This document shows positions 1-12,356 of a stretch of DNA of 64,000 nt, one piece after another. Position numbers and translations under genes: made by a program. The first letter of the stretch is position 1. The number at the start of each line of letters is the position of its first letter. The stretch comes from Linnemannia hyalina. Taxonomy: Eukaryota; Mortierellomycota; Mortierellomycetes; Mortierellales; Mortierellaceae. The stretch covers positions 744,001 through 808,000 of the forward strand of contig JAHRHY010000009.1 in NCBI GenBank assembly GCA_019671135.1, in the 5' to 3' direction. A model generated the notes under the pieces. The model ran no database searches. It worked only from the letters and a program-made list of their open reading frames with translations, and had not been told where the DNA came from.

Positions 1-1
1 A

Positions 2-3000
2 GGGCAGCAATATTCGGCTCTGGGAGAGTTTCAACCGGACCATCTCCAAATTCTGGGGCCTATTTTCAGTCATTTCGTGTCGTCGATGTGGGATAAAGAG
101 GAGGCTGTCCGTTCCAAGGCCAAGACGTTGTTGAAGTCCTTGCAGCCCGTACATATTGGTCACGCGCTCAAGGCTTGGGAGTTGCACTTTATTACCAGTC
201 CGCCGGATGGTCAGCAGAACCTTTTGAAGCTGATGTCGCGACTCAACAACTATTTCCCAGGCTGGAAGATTATGGATTATGGTCTGATATTCCGGTTGCT
301 GACGAGTGGCGAGCTGGGTCAGACCAATGTCCTTGACTCGGGTGCATCTATGACGAGTCATGGGAACGGTGGCGGTGGCGGTGATAGTACTCGATCGAGT
401 ATCCATGGTGGTGGAGGAGGAGGCGAAGAGCGAGCCGGAAGTCTAAAGTCTTACAACGCCCTGGACACCGAGCGGCAGAAACGTGAGACCTTGGCGCCGG
501 AACCTGACTCAAAGGGCCTCAAGTCGAGGAGGGCGTCGTTTACGTCGCTGTCGGCCTTGGAAAAGTCTAATGAGTCTAACCTTCATCTACGCATGGGACG
601 ACGGTCATCATTCGCTACGATGCCTATTCTCGATGGACCGCTGTTGCCAAGAGCTACCTTAGCCGCCGAACAATCGCGGAGTCAACGGAGGGCGTCCATT
701 GTTTCTACGACCCCATCGTCGGCGGCTTCTCTCTCGGGCGCGTCATCTCTGGTTCTCGAAGACATAGAGGCTCACGAGAAGCAATTGGAGCTGGAGGACG
801 ATATCCACTGCAGTTTGTTGACGTTGGCGTTACAGATGGTGGCGAACGGAATTGAGCCCCGTTTGGATGAAGTCATTCAACTCAAGTACTTGGTTGTCTT
901 CTACCTCGACTTCGAAGGGTGCGAGCTTGTGGGGATTGGGCAGGGCAAGTTCCAGGTTCGCTATGGAGAGTACATCCCCAGACGGCGAGCCAGTCCGATC
1001 CATCGCGGAGCGAACGAGAATTCTGCAGGCTCAGGGAGTTTGAATGATGTTCTCAATGATCCAGGTCATGAGAACTTTGTGTTGGCTATCTGTATGAACT
1101 TGCAGCTTATCCTGGATCGGTATGTCGAGATCAAGCCTGATTATGAGGAGGACCCACCGACCCTCTACGACCTGCACAGGTCTCGTCCCGCAACCCCTGG
1201 GCCTGGTGGCAATGTCGGTAATGGATATGATTCAGCCGGTACACCAGTGGACCTCAGCTCGCAGCAGCCTGTTAACGATAGGACCTTTTCGTCGACCACA
1301 GGAACAACCACCACAGATCATGGCAAGGAGTCGTCCAGCCGAGGCGGCACAATGACGACTCCTCAGCAGGATACCGACATCAACGATGCTGAACACCACC
1401 CCCGACACTACGGTCTATTTTGTTGGCCACGTCACAAGCACCATGACGGCGACCAACATCTCACCCACAGACATACAGGAGACGGTCGCATAGCCCAGAG
1501 TACAGCGTCTCAAAAGAACTCGTACCAGACCAACCCCAGCGCTCCAGTCTATCAGCAATATCACCATCACCACTACCGAAGGAAATCGCATCGCAGGCAT
1601 GACGAGAACACCCCCGTGGTCGGCACGTATTTCGTGGACGTGATTCTGCGATTCTTTGGATCCGAGACTGATTTGGCGACTCTTCCCGCCGGAAGGCTCA
1701 AGAACTGGCTGGAGCTGTTGCTAATTGTGATCTACAAGTACGTCAAGGAGGTGGACCCACTCTCGGATCTTGTAGTGGTACTGATGAAGCGCATTGTCGA
1801 GATGCTGATGGTCAAGAAGAGCGGACCCAATGTCGCGAACGTCGTCCCTGCTTCGTCTCTCAATGGAGCTGGTATGGGAGGAGTGAGTGGATCTACAGTT
1901 GGATCTGCGATGGGCTCTGGTCCTACTGCTGGTACCCCACCTGAAGGAGTCACAGTCCCTGCGGCAACACCAGCCGTTGTGGAAGAGTCCATGTCAGAGG
2001 AGAATATCCTGCTGGCGATCTCGATTTGCTCGACATTGTTGACGCGATCCTCGACTATGACGACGGCGTTGCTTTCGAGGGAGATCATGGCCATGGGCAA
2101 GTTGATGACCAAGAGGAGAGACGATCCTGATGACCCTGTCCTGAATCGTGCCAGGAGCTTTCTGCATGACGCCTTTGTTCACTTTATGGGCAACGGTCTC
2201 TTTGTTCTTGTCTTCAAGGTACATTTGATATAAGGGTTGCGTCCTTTATGGTTTGTGAATGGTGTAGTTGATGCACATTTGTTAACGACTTTTCTCCCAT
2301 CGGCTTTGCTTCTATAGACACAACCGGCGACGAATATCAGTTCACAGGGATGGGAGGAGGAGGTCAACAAAGTCGATCAGGACCTAGACCTCTTCTACGT
2401 TCTGGGCACGGTGCTAGGCGAGGACGAGATGGTGCAGGCAGATCCAACCGACAACCCGGGTCATTCAGGAGCCAACCGTCTAGTTCATATCCGCGACCAA
2501 CCCATCCGCGATATTCTGGATCGTGTCACCATCTTTAGGGACCTAGAGCCTGTTCAAGTCTCGACTATCCTCACCAACTTGGCTCTTTACGTTGAACGCG
2601 TCCACTCGAAATGTCATGACCCTCGCCTCTTCGCGGACATGGCACATTTCTTGATCAAGATCACCAAGTATACCGCAGAGTGGGACCAACAGCAGCATCA
2701 AAAGAGCAAGGAGCAAGCGGCGCATTTGAGACAGGCGCAGGAGCAGCTATTGCTTCAGCACCACCATTTGAAGCAGAGTATTAAGCAACGAGGGTCCCAG
2801 CAGTTGCTTTCTGGGAACACGTCGACGATGGTTTCTAATGGATCTCCGATTTATTTGCAGCAGCACCAGAAGCTGCGGCAGAAGCAGGGGGTCATGTCGG
2901 TGACATCTGCTGGTGAGTCGACGCTGGTCATGCCTGCCGATCGTGCCTCGGCGGCTATTGTTTCGTCTCCGCTTCCTGGGGGGCATCCCTTTGTGCCCGC

Positions 3001-4246
3001 ACGACCTACAGAGGCCCAACGGACCAACACATCAACGACATTGACAATGTCATTGACGCCGACGACCACAAATATGTCGACTCTGTCAGATCAGGAATAC
3101 CAGGAATTCGGTCAATATGCAGTGCAACATTCGAATGTGCCTTCAACCGGGACATCCACACCAACACCTCCAGCAACCGTTAGACAGTCGAGTTCACGAC
3201 AAAAGGCCGTGACGCCCAAGTCACCTGAAAGGGAAAGCAACCCCTACGTCAAGTACCGACCTCGACAGACTACTTTGAACCAAACGCTCGGCCGACATCG
3301 CCAGGCAACAACGCACAACAACCATTTGCCGCCTGCCCAGAAACGAGCACCGCCCCACCATTGGGACTACATCAACCCTACCTTAGGAATGTGCTCGATT
3401 CTGATGATCCAGAACCCTTTTGAGGGCCATCAACTCGTCACGGCGGTGAAGCATATCCTCCGACAGGCCCTTTATCGCGATCGCATCTCGGCCCCAGCGT
3501 TGATCCGCGTCGTGACCGGGTACTGTTTCATTGCCGAGCAGGATTTCTCGCTCTCGCTTGTGAACGTCTTTGGCGAGTTTGTGGTTCAGGAGCTCAAGAT
3601 CTCGATTCAGAGCCATTCACATGTGAGGTACGACGAGGAGTTTGTTGTGTGCGATGATGACATAGATGATCTTTCGGACCAGGAGGAGTCGGACCTCCAC
3701 CATCGCCATAGACAGAACGGTAACCGTCGGGGACGATCGGGTTGGAAGAGCAAGGATGGTGACAAGGGTGAGAAGAAGGGTTTGGGAGGAGCTGGATCGA
3801 GCGGGGAGAGACTTCACTTGGGTCGTGGTCATGTGCCTGCAGGACTTGGTGGAGTTGGAGGCGTTGGTGGTGGTGGTGGTGGTGGTGTTGGTGGCGGCGG
3901 AGGAAATAATGCCTCTGGAAGAACCAAGATCCTCGCCCATAACTTCCATGTCCTTCACCATGTAAGTTGGAAGAGAGAAAGATAACGGTGCTGTGTTTAT
4001 GCTTTGTGTGTGTGTGTGTGTGTGTAACACTTCCGTATCCCCTAACTATTTTGTGTTTGTATAATTATGATATAGCTGCTGATATGGGATCTTGACCCGA
4101 ATTACAATATGGAATGGACGAGGATCAAGTGGGAGATCCTGGGGTCGATGCGGTTCCCACCTGGTCACCCGATCTTGTTCCCTGGCGCCACTGACGCACT
4201 GCGCCAGGTGACGGCTTCTATCATCGGGGATTGGATCGATGCATGA
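2..4246 (+). CDS. Large helical scaffold protein, 3' part (UNC80-like, tentative)
   Basis: The frame is open from base 2, so the gene starts left of the window. Exons are 2-2218, 2318-3961 and 4076-4246, joined in phase 0 by GT-AG introns, giving about 1,300 residues. Conserved-looking helical blocks alternate with Ser/Gly/Gln-rich low-complexity inserts, including a poly-Gly tract near 3860-3905. Blocks include SPPDGQQNLLKLMSRLNNYF near the start, YFVDVILRFFG near 1630, and HWDYINPTLGMCSILMIQNP near 3360. This pattern suits a HEAT-type scaffold such as UNC79/UNC80, but I recognise no diagnostic motif and the name is a guess. The third exon runs into TGA at 4244-4246. Two well-formed coding exons follow (see the entry at 4376-4693), so this stop may not be the true end. 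A (TG)n run lies in the second intron. Confidence 0.6.
4004..4025. repeat. (TG)n microsatellite in an intron
   Basis: About eleven TG units lie within the intron 3962-4075 of the first gene. Confidence 0.9.
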
Positions 4247-4375
4247 AAACGGCTATTTTGATGACAAGATAAATCGATAGGAAAAGAAAAAGAAATAAAA
4301 ACAGGAGGAAGGAAAATAAACATAACACATGCGTCGTGAAAATAGGTTGCTTTGGCATTTTTTTTTGTTTTCTAG

Positions 4376-4693
4376 ACTCGATCCACACACGCAGGATTCG
4401 CTGCTTCATCTGAGTTTGCGGACGGCGCTGGGGGGAATTGGGCAGGTTGTCGAAGCTGAAAGAGGTGTATATTCCGAAGGAGTTATGTGCGGTGGACGGT
4501 GGAGCATTGGGTCGGCTTGGAGATGATTCAGGGAGGGTCGTTCTCGGAGAAGCGGGAGCCGTTTGCGGGAAAGAAGATGGTGTGGGATTATGGTCAGCAC
4601 CATATCGGGGCCAGTTCTGAATCCGGTCCTTATCCGAGGAGTTATCTGAACCCTAAGCAGCTTGAGATATTGATAGGGACTGACGATGAGTAA
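4376..4693 (+). CDS. Probable terminal exons of the upstream scaffold gene
   Basis: Exons 4376-4445 and 4532-4693 are joined by a clean 86-nt GT-AG intron (CAG/GTTGTC to TTCAG) in phase 0 and end at TAA 4691-4693. They encode LDPHTQDSLLHLSLRTALGG, then a block containing KKMVWDYGQHHIGASSES and a C-terminus NPKQLEILIGTDDE. The acceptor at 4371-4375 follows a long T tract and needs a donor in phase 2. The only fitting place is after GC at 4241-4242, where the sequence reads AT (ATGAAAAC) instead of GT. Joined there, the protein reads IIGDWIDA then LDPHTQD. No ATG gives this block its own start, so it is most likely the tail of the preceding gene, reached by an AT-AG intron or orphaned by loss of the donor. 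Confidence 0.5.
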
Positions 4694-5048
4694 GAGGCCA
4701 AGGTCTTGTCCGTGCTTCGTGCTTTGAGGGAAGAACAAACCATGTTACATTGTTGCATTGTGCTCCCCTGAAAATTGGTGGCGTTTGATTAATAGTTCAG
4801 AGTCGGATCGCGTTGGCTTCCAGATTGATCGCTTGGGCTGCATCGTCGCACGTCTCGGTGCCACGTCGAGAAAGGGACTGGACGCTCGTCATTCACTTTT
4901 CATCACTTTTTCTCTTTCTTCCCCTCACCCATCCTTGATTCCTCTCCTCTTCTACCCTTACAACTTTCATCCGCCTGCCACCACAACAGCAACACCCACT
5001 ACACACTACATCTGAACTCATCATCCATATCACCTTCCTCCATCCACA
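4694..5048. other. Intergenic; leader of the coatomer delta gene
   Basis: No gene seen. The right half is pyrimidine-rich, then CA-rich up to the ATG at 5049, as expected of a fungal 5' leader. Confidence 0.6.
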
Positions 5049-7745
5049 ATGGTAACATCTCACTCCCCCTCGACACTTAAACAGCCTCTCTCAGCTTCAG
5101 CGTCAGGATGATAAAACGCGACTCTATCCACTACTCCATCACTACATGCCAACCCGGTTGTTCGCTTCAAGCCAACTCCTCCCCGCATGGCAACAGACGG
5201 CTGATCAACTCTGCTCCCATCCCAATGTTTTATTCCCACATCTAGGTTGTCCTCGCGATCTCTGTTTGCACAAAGAGCGGCAAAGGTACATCCCATCACT
5301 CTACAAACCCTCACGCTATCGCCAGAAAAAGAAGGTGATCAGTTTTTCACAACCAACCCTCATCATCACACCACCCTAACACCACTCTTTTTTCTCACCT
5401 CCTACCTTTGACGTTCATCAACAGCGCTCATCTCGCGTCAGTTTAGAGAGATGACACGGGCTAGAATTGAAGGCCTGATCGCCTCGTTCCCAAAGCTGAC
5501 CAGCAGCGGCCAGCAGCACACCACTATCGAGACCGACCATGTCCGCTATGTTTACCAACCCTTGGAGGAGCTGTTCATTGTCCTTATCACCAACAAGCAG
5601 TCCAACATCTTGCAAGGTAACTTGTCGACGTCAGGAGAAACACATGAGAGAGTGGCATCAAAGTGGACGTCAGGGCTGACTCTTTCTTGTCGATAGCTAC
5701 TTCTCAGCAGCACACTGTCGAAATTCATAACCCAGGAACTACCCGACTCACCTATCTGCTGTTCTCCACACTTGTATGATGCTTCAAATAGACATCGACA
5801 CTCTTCAATTGGTCTCCCGAGTTGTTTCTTCGACCTGCAGACCTACTGACGCTCGTGAGATTGACAGGAACGCGTTCGAGTTGCTGAGCTCCTTTGACGA
5901 GATCATTTCGCTTGGATACAGAGAAAACGTCAATTTGGCTCAGGTCGGCAGCATCTCCGAGATGGACAGTCATGAGGAAAAGATCCAGGAGATGATCGAA
6001 AAGGTACCACTAAAGCCCTCGTCTCTTTTCTCCTTTTTACTTGCAGGAAGTCTGGCACCACCAAACACTGGAAGCTGAACACCAATTAACCATATCTCCA
6101 CTTCCATCGTATTACGACATAATAGAACAAGGAGCGCGAGGCAAAGGAGGAGCTCAAGAGGAGAGCCAAGATCTTGGACTTGCAGAGAAAGGAGCAGAGA
6201 AAGAACACTGGAGGCATGGGAGGCGGATATGGACAGGGCGGTATGGGCGGCGGTATGGGCGGCGGTGGCTACGGCCAGAGCAGCATGGGTTTCGGAGGAC
6301 AGTCCGGCGGCATGGGCGGCATGGGTGGCATGGGCAACAGCAACGGCAACCAGGGCTACAATTCGCCATCTCCTTCCATGGATGACAACTCTTCCAAGTT
6401 CAAGTATGTGATCTTGTCTTGTTCAAGTTTGTTCACAAGGAACCGATATGGGGCCTCCAGCAAACACGAAACTAATTCGTTCTTATGGTTTTGAAATGAT
6501 AGCAACCCTGCTCCTAAGGCACCTGCGACAAAGGCCAGAGGAATGCAGTTGGGACGCAAGCAGAACAACAACGACTTGTTTGAATCGCTTCGTTCGGAGG
6601 TCGAGGCCGCACCTGCTCCTCAGCAGTACCAACAGCAAGCACCCGCTCAGAGCAGCTACTCTGCGCCCGCAGAGCCTGCCTTCCCCATGGAGAGCGTGCA
6701 TGTTCAGATCGAAGAAAAGATTACAATGATCGCCAACCGGGACGGCGGTCTGGAAAGCATGGAGGTCAAGGGAGACTTGATGCTCCGTGTCTCGGATCCT
6801 TCTCGCGCCAAGATCAGCCTTGCTCTTCGCCATCTCGAGGACCCCAACATCCAATTCAAGACCCATCCAAATGTCAACAAGGTTCTTTTCAACACCGAAA
6901 AGACCATCGCCTTCAGAGATTCCACAAAAGAGTTCCCATTGAACACGCCAACAGGAGTATTACGTTGGAGATTCATCAGCAAGGACGAGAGCTCTATTCC
7001 TCTTTCCAGTAAGTCTGCCGTCATTTTCGCACATATGTGTCATTTCTTTGATGGATCAGGCCGCTATCGAAACTGTTGCTAACTTCAATTTCAAACTTGG
7101 TCCTCATAGTCAACTGCTGGCCCTCCCCCGCTGGTGATGGATCGAGCGATGTCAACATCGAGTACCAATTGGAGAACGAAGAGATGGAGTTCAAGAACGT
7201 CAACATTATCATCCCTCTCCCGTAAGTCATCGCCTTCTTCCAAAGTTTCGACTGCGATATGCGAGCCCTTGATTTGGTTGCTCAAAAGGATATAACTGAT
7301 ACGTTTTTTGTTTTCATTAATGTATAATAGACACGGAGCAACCCCCACTGTGGGCGAGGTGGATGGCGAATATGTTGTAGACCATCAGCAGGGCGTTTTG
7401 ATTTGGCAGTTGCCCTCTATTGATTCTTCCAACGCATCTGGATCTTTGGAGTTTAACTGCGAGGGCGAGGATACCGAGACCTTCTTCCCCGTCTCTGTTC
7501 AATTCGAGAGCGAGCGTCTCATCTGCGATGTCGATGTACGTTCTTCATTCGTTGTGTTATGCCTCTGTTGTTACCGTCGCACGTTGTGTCTTCAATTATT
7601 ATGTATCGTGAGAGGACACCATGGCTAACTCTGTCTCCTTTCTTTTGATGAATAGGTTATTGCCGTTACGCAAGTGGCTGATGGATCAAGCGTTCCATTC
7701 TCAAAACAGAGTGTTCTTACGCCAGCTGAGTACACTGTCGTGTAA
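5049..7745 (+). CDS. RET2: Coatomer subunit delta (archain)
   Basis: Delta-COP belongs to the F subcomplex of COPI, which coats vesicles for Golgi-to-ER and intra-Golgi retrieval. Exons: 5049-5051, 5246-5285, 5425-5616, 5792-6003, 6126-6403, 6504-7008, 7110-7221, 7331-7535, 7656-7745. The first exon is only the ATG. Exon 2 adds [13 protein letters not shown], giving the family N-terminus [20 protein letters not shown]. The N-terminal longin-like part carries [13 protein letters not shown] and [18 protein letters not shown], a strong family signature, followed by [14 protein letters not shown]. The linker is Gly/Met-rich (GGMGG repeats, coded near 6213-6340). The C-terminal mu-homology domain includes [31 protein letters not shown] and [18 protein letters not shown]. 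It ends at TAA 7743-7745. Two acceptors (6126 or 6132) are possible for exon 5. Confidence 0.93.
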
Positions 7746-8015
7746 ATGATAAAAAAATCAAAGTTCATGGACCACGAGAAAGGATTGCGAGGTGGACTGC
7801 TGTCTTCGACGTGTCCCCACCCCAGCCGGAAAGATCGCTAACAGCTAACAGACATAGAAAAACAAACCGTTGGACCCAAAACCAATACATAATTTTTGAA
7901 TACTTGAACAACATGCGTGTATGTGTGTCTATCTAAGGGGTTTGCTTTATTCTTTGAAGGCCGTTCATTGACGTCCGTTCCGCCACGCGAGTGAAATATT
8001 CCTGATCCCATTACT

Positions 8016-8316
8016 CTACTTGGCGGCATCCAGAGGGACATCGATCTCGATTCCGATAGCTTTAGTGATCTCTGTGTCGAGCAAGTACTTCAACGAATGA
8101 TGATCGCGTCCATAGAACCAGATCTGGTGCTGGGCGTCGAAATCGTACCGTTTTGGTCCGCTGGTGGGCGACGAGAGCCAGAGCTGTTTGTTGGGTGGTT
8201 GCTTGTTGACGACGTAGGTTCCCTTGTCTCCCAGTTTGAGGGTCATCACTCCGCTCTACGAAAACAATAAAGGGGAATTGTTCGTGAGAAAAATAAAATT
8301 TCGGCGGGAGAGGGAG

Positions 8317-8359
<43 letters not shown>

Positions 8360-8983
8360 TTCCCGAAGCAAAAAAAAATGTCGCAATAAATCCACAAGCA
8401 TACATGATTTTGCTCATAGGAGAAAAACGAAACACACACCTTTTTGCATGAACTCACCTGATATTCAACATCGTATCCAGGGATCTCATACTCGTCACCC
8501 AGATCTTCAAAGTACTCAACCATCCTTTCCATGCTCGCGTCTGACGCTGTGTGGTAATCGTCCTCGGACAGGTCGCTATGTTTTGTTGTTGTTGTTGTTG
8601 TTGTTGTTGTTGAAAAAGGCGTATTAGCTATGGAGCAACTGAGCAATTGGACAGGTGTCCATTTTCCTGACTGCGAAGCAGATCAGACACTTCCTGGTCC
8701 GCGATTGACGTTAAGTATCTTACCTAGTGGTGTAAATTGGCTCTGGCGATGAGGGTGTCATAGTGGTATAGGTGCGCAAGAAAGACGAAGTGAAAAGGGG
8801 TGCTGAGGATCGGGAGGTCATTGTCCGAGGAAGCGCAGCGAGACTTCCCGAAGAAATAGCAGCTGCCGTGCAAGTTGAAGAAGTGTACGTGCGAGCTGCG
8901 GTGGTGGGTTGACTCTGACGAACGAGTCTTGTCCGTGCTAAGAGTGTCCTTGTGATGCGTGTTCCCTGTGCTGCTGCAGACAT
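8016..8983 (-). CDS. YFH1: Frataxin, mitochondrial
   Basis: Frataxin is the mitochondrial matrix activator of Fe-S cluster assembly on the Nfs1-Isu1 complex and binds iron. Exons on the minus strand: 8983-8724, 8575-8458, 8255-8016, giving 205 residues. The N-terminal 80 or so residues are rich in Arg, Ser, Thr and Ala, a typical matrix-targeting presequence. Helix 1 is acidic ([21 protein letters not shown]), carrying the Asp/Glu ridge used for iron. The beta sheet has the family core [19 protein letters not shown], then [13 protein letters not shown], and a C-terminal helix [15 protein letters not shown]. The first intron holds a (GTT)n run and the second an (AG)n run. The gene is divergent from bL9m, with 267 bp between start codons, and convergent with coatomer delta. 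Confidence 0.95.
8321..8353. repeat. (AG)n microsatellite in frataxin intron 2
   Basis: About sixteen AG dinucleotides lie between exons 2 and 3. Confidence 0.9.
8585..8612. repeat. (GTT)n microsatellite in frataxin intron 1
   Basis: Nine GTT units on the plus strand, (AAC)n on the coding strand, lie within about 10 nt of the acceptor of exon 2 at 8575. Confidence 0.9.
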
Positions 8984-9250
8984 TGTCGTGATGTTGATGG
9001 CGAAGGTGATGGACTGAGTTGTGGGTTCGAAAAGAGAGAAGGGAAAGATGAACGAAAAAAAAAAAAAAAGTGGAGTTCGTTAGGGTGCGATGCGCGCTCG
9101 GCGAAACGGTTCAAGAAGGGCTAATAAGCAGTCACTAAGTTGCAAGTTTTGTTTACCGTCCTAAAGTTGGAGGACGGGAATGCCTTCGCCGACACCTTGT
9201 CACCTTTCATTACTCTCTCCCCTCAAGACCATCGATCGCCCATATACATA
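8984..9250. promoter_or_regulatory. Shared promoter of frataxin and bL9m
   Basis: 267 bp separate two divergent start codons, so both promoters must overlap here. The segment holds an A15-type homopolymer near 9055-9070. I see no clear TATA box. Confidence 0.55.
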
Positions 9251-11055
9251 ATGTTCTCCATCAGCAGGTCATCCTTCTCCTCCGTCAGCAGATCCGCAAC
9301 ACATGTCGTCAAGGTACACCAACAACCCGCCAGCCATGGGAATAACTCTGCACTTTGAACCTTTACAGGAACCTGATCAGTCTACCTCTTCAGCTGGCAG
9401 AAGTGAATACGGAGAGAGGCTATTATAAGCAATGGAGAGAAGAACCCGGAACCCTGCATAGAAACTGACATCGTAGTCAACAGGGCAGACATATTGCATA
9501 TTGTCAGTACTAACAGGATCTCTCTATCATCCTGTGATCATATCTAAAATAGCGCTGGAAGTCTCAAAAGTCCATTGAGGTGACTCTCAGGGCAAACGTC
9601 CAGGGACTCGGAAAGCCAGGTACGCGCGGAGAACACACATGCTGGAGGAATTCAGGACAGTCGACATAGCAGCATACGACAACCTGTGGAGCAGATATAT
9701 GGCAGGATATGCAGTATACATGAAGCAGGATGTGGAGGATACTGTGTTGCGCTGACATTACGGACCTCATCTAACATCTATCCCCTTTTTCAAATTGAAT
9801 CCGCGGCGGATGATACTATTCGTTGTTTATTTCGTGGACACCCGTGGGGGCTACTGTTATCTAGGTGATGTTGTCAATGTTGCTGGTAGGTCATTGTTTT
9901 GCGTGCTTTCCTTCTGTTTGTTTATGCGGCCGCGATTCTCATTACCATTACATGATTTGTATTACACATGGGATTTGTGGACACCCCCCTCACAGCTGAT
10001 TACGATTATTTAGCCGTTCTGTCGCGTGTATGTCAAACAAGATGTGTACAAGATCATACGATGTTTACATACTTTTCTCACTTTTCTCCACGGTCATTAA
10101 TTAGTTGGAAGGATGAGGAACCAGCTTTACCCTATGAGACTCGCCAACTATATCGACAAGAATGCTCAACATTTCAAGGAGGCCACCATTGCCGGACAGA
10201 ACGCCATTCAGCAGATTCAGGAGATCAACAAGGTAGGACAGACAACGTACTCAAGCGGGCGAAAGAGAGGCTACGGGGGGGTGGGATGACGTTCAACAAG
10301 TACAAAGACTGCGAGATACAGCGGAGAATGGGCCTCACATTTCTGTGGTTATCATTTGACCAATGTGGCCAATGGGCTTAAGCTTGGGCATGGGCTTGTC
10401 CAACATCTCTTTTGTGTTTAAAGTGAAAAACACACAATACCATACCTCCCTGAACCCACCCTTGGACTTGTTGCCTTGCATGAATACATACCCTCCATCT
10501 CTACCCCTCTTCGCGGATCTCTGCAGAATCCAAATTATTAGATCTTCATATGTCACTGGACAACCATTTATCCTAATTGGAAAAACCTCCTCCGCCTACT
10601 GCACCTACACCGCCAACGCGACTCTTTCTTATTTGCTCAAAATGTGGGGTCCCCATTCACCTCTTTCTCTCCACGTCTGTTTGACCACGCGACCCAATTC
10701 TCACCTGCCTCCCTCCCTACCTTCCTTTTACTTTTATTTTAAATAGGCACATCAACAAGCAGTCAAGAAGGAGCAGCGCATCGTCCACTTGCAGGATCTC
10801 CGCAACCGCCTCCAGGTCTTGCCTCCTCTGGTCTTCTCTCGTGCCGTCAACGAGGTCTTGCCCGGCTCAAAAACGATTTTCGGATCTGTTCAGGCTGAGG
10901 ATGTGATCAAGGAGCTCAAGGAGAAGCACGGCATTATTATTGACAAGGTTGTGGTTCAAGGCACAAAGATCAAGTCTGTCGGTGACTCTTGGGCACGCGT
11001 GGATCTTGCGGATTTGGGAACTGTTGAGCTCAAGGTTGTTGTTGAGAGGCGTTAA
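9251..11055 (+). CDS. MRPL50: Mitochondrial large-subunit ribosomal protein bL9m
   Basis: Structural protein of the large subunit of the mitochondrial ribosome. Exons: 9251-9313, 9553-9619, 9865-9889, 10112-10232, 10747-11055, giving 194 residues with phases consistent throughout. Exon 1 encodes a Ser/Arg-rich targeting peptide (MFSISRSSFSSVSRSATHVV). Exons 2-4 spell the bL9 N-domain: IEVTLRANVQGLGKPG, DVVNVAG, then RMRNQLYPMRLANYI, matching the bacterial pattern VILxxNVxxLGxxGxxVxVxxGxxRNxLxP. The C-domain carries KTIFGSVQAEDVIKELKEKH and the closing strand GTVELKVVVERR. Exon 3 is only 25 nt, and the last intron (514 nt) is long for this window. Yeast Mrpl50 is the counterpart; the symbol is by family. 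Confidence 0.88.
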
Positions 11056-12356
11056 GGAAAGTTGGTTGGAGAGGCAAGACCAAGGAGATTTTTCCGTTGG
11101 ATACAGGTACAAACAAAGCCGGATCGTCGTCATTTGTGGAGGGGAGTAGGTTAGGATACAAATGCACGGAGAGCATCATTAGATCATTAGATAGACGTTT
11201 TACTATGGACCATTATCCCCCGGGGATTTTTTAAAGTGTATTATTTTTTTAATCGCGATGACTAAAACGAATTGTATCCGTGGTACAGCGGTCGCAATAT
11301 CAAGTTTGTTTTGTTAATGAATGGACGACTTGAACATTAAATAAACGCGCGCATGGCAATCATACATGGCATCAATATGTGTACCTCTCCTTCCTGGAGG
11401 CGTCTTTATTGTTTATCATTACAAAACACAAAAAACAACCTGTTGGTCACGTCAAGCGTCATTATTGGAGGTCTTGTATATGAACATGACTAAGGACCAA
11501 TACACAACAATAATTCCTTCCTCCACAAGATATATACAAATATGCTATCGAATGACCTCCTCCGGCGAGGGAGAAGGAAGGTTTGTTTACAGGGTGCATG
11601 CATCATTATTGCGGTTATGGTTACGGGCCTTTGTTGTTTTTCCTTTCTGCTCTCAAAAAGTGCTCTCCTTCCCTCTCTGCCCTCTTTCACTCTATCCCCG
11701 ATAAACAAACAACCACCTGGTGCAGCGACAGTGGAATATCAGTCAGGCAGCCCTTTTTCGAATGATGGAGGTTGTTGCCATTCGAGCATCAGAGGGGCGC
11801 CGAATATTCGTTTTAATTGCATATTCGCATCCTCCAATGGTTTTTGTTTATCCTTTGTCATTGGCATTGCGCATTGTGCATGAACGCTAAACATCAGTAT
11901 AACAGGATGGTGTATGTGCTGTACAACAGGAGACCACTGTTACGTCTGAGGTACGCTCATTGTACATTGAGAAGACGACCAATGCTCCCTTTCTTAATTT
12001 TCTTTTAAAGAAGCGCCTCTTTCCCCTTTTTTCTCGGGCAGACACGTTCGACCAATTGCATCTCGCGCCAAAGTCTCTTTAACGCCCCTTTCCTTCCTCT
12101 TTCTTTTTCACACCGTCCTTGCCCCTTCTCCTTCACCTTCTTCGCCCCTCCTTCCCCCTCAACGGTCATCCTTTACCTTCTTCTTCCCCTCCCACATTCT
12201 CGCGTCCTCCTCATCCTTCCCTCTTTTTCTTTTTTTAATATTGTACTGCACGTTTTCTCATACTCCCCTACTATCCTCTTTGAGCCGTCTTCCCCCTGAC
12301 TCTCTCCCGCCCCTACCTTCACTCGTTCGCGTAAAAAAGTCAACAAAAACAAAAGA
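11056..12356. other. Intergenic, 3' flank of bL9m and leader of the SNG1-like gene
   Basis: No gene seen. The last 300 bp or so are strongly CT-rich on the plus strand, then A-rich just before the ATG at 12357. Confidence 0.6.

Noticed and set aside
4247..4693. Frameshifted pseudogene tail after the first gene
   Set aside because: The apparent frame change is fully explained by an 86-nt GT-AG intron at 4446-4531, so the block is coding exons, with only the upstream donor abnormal.
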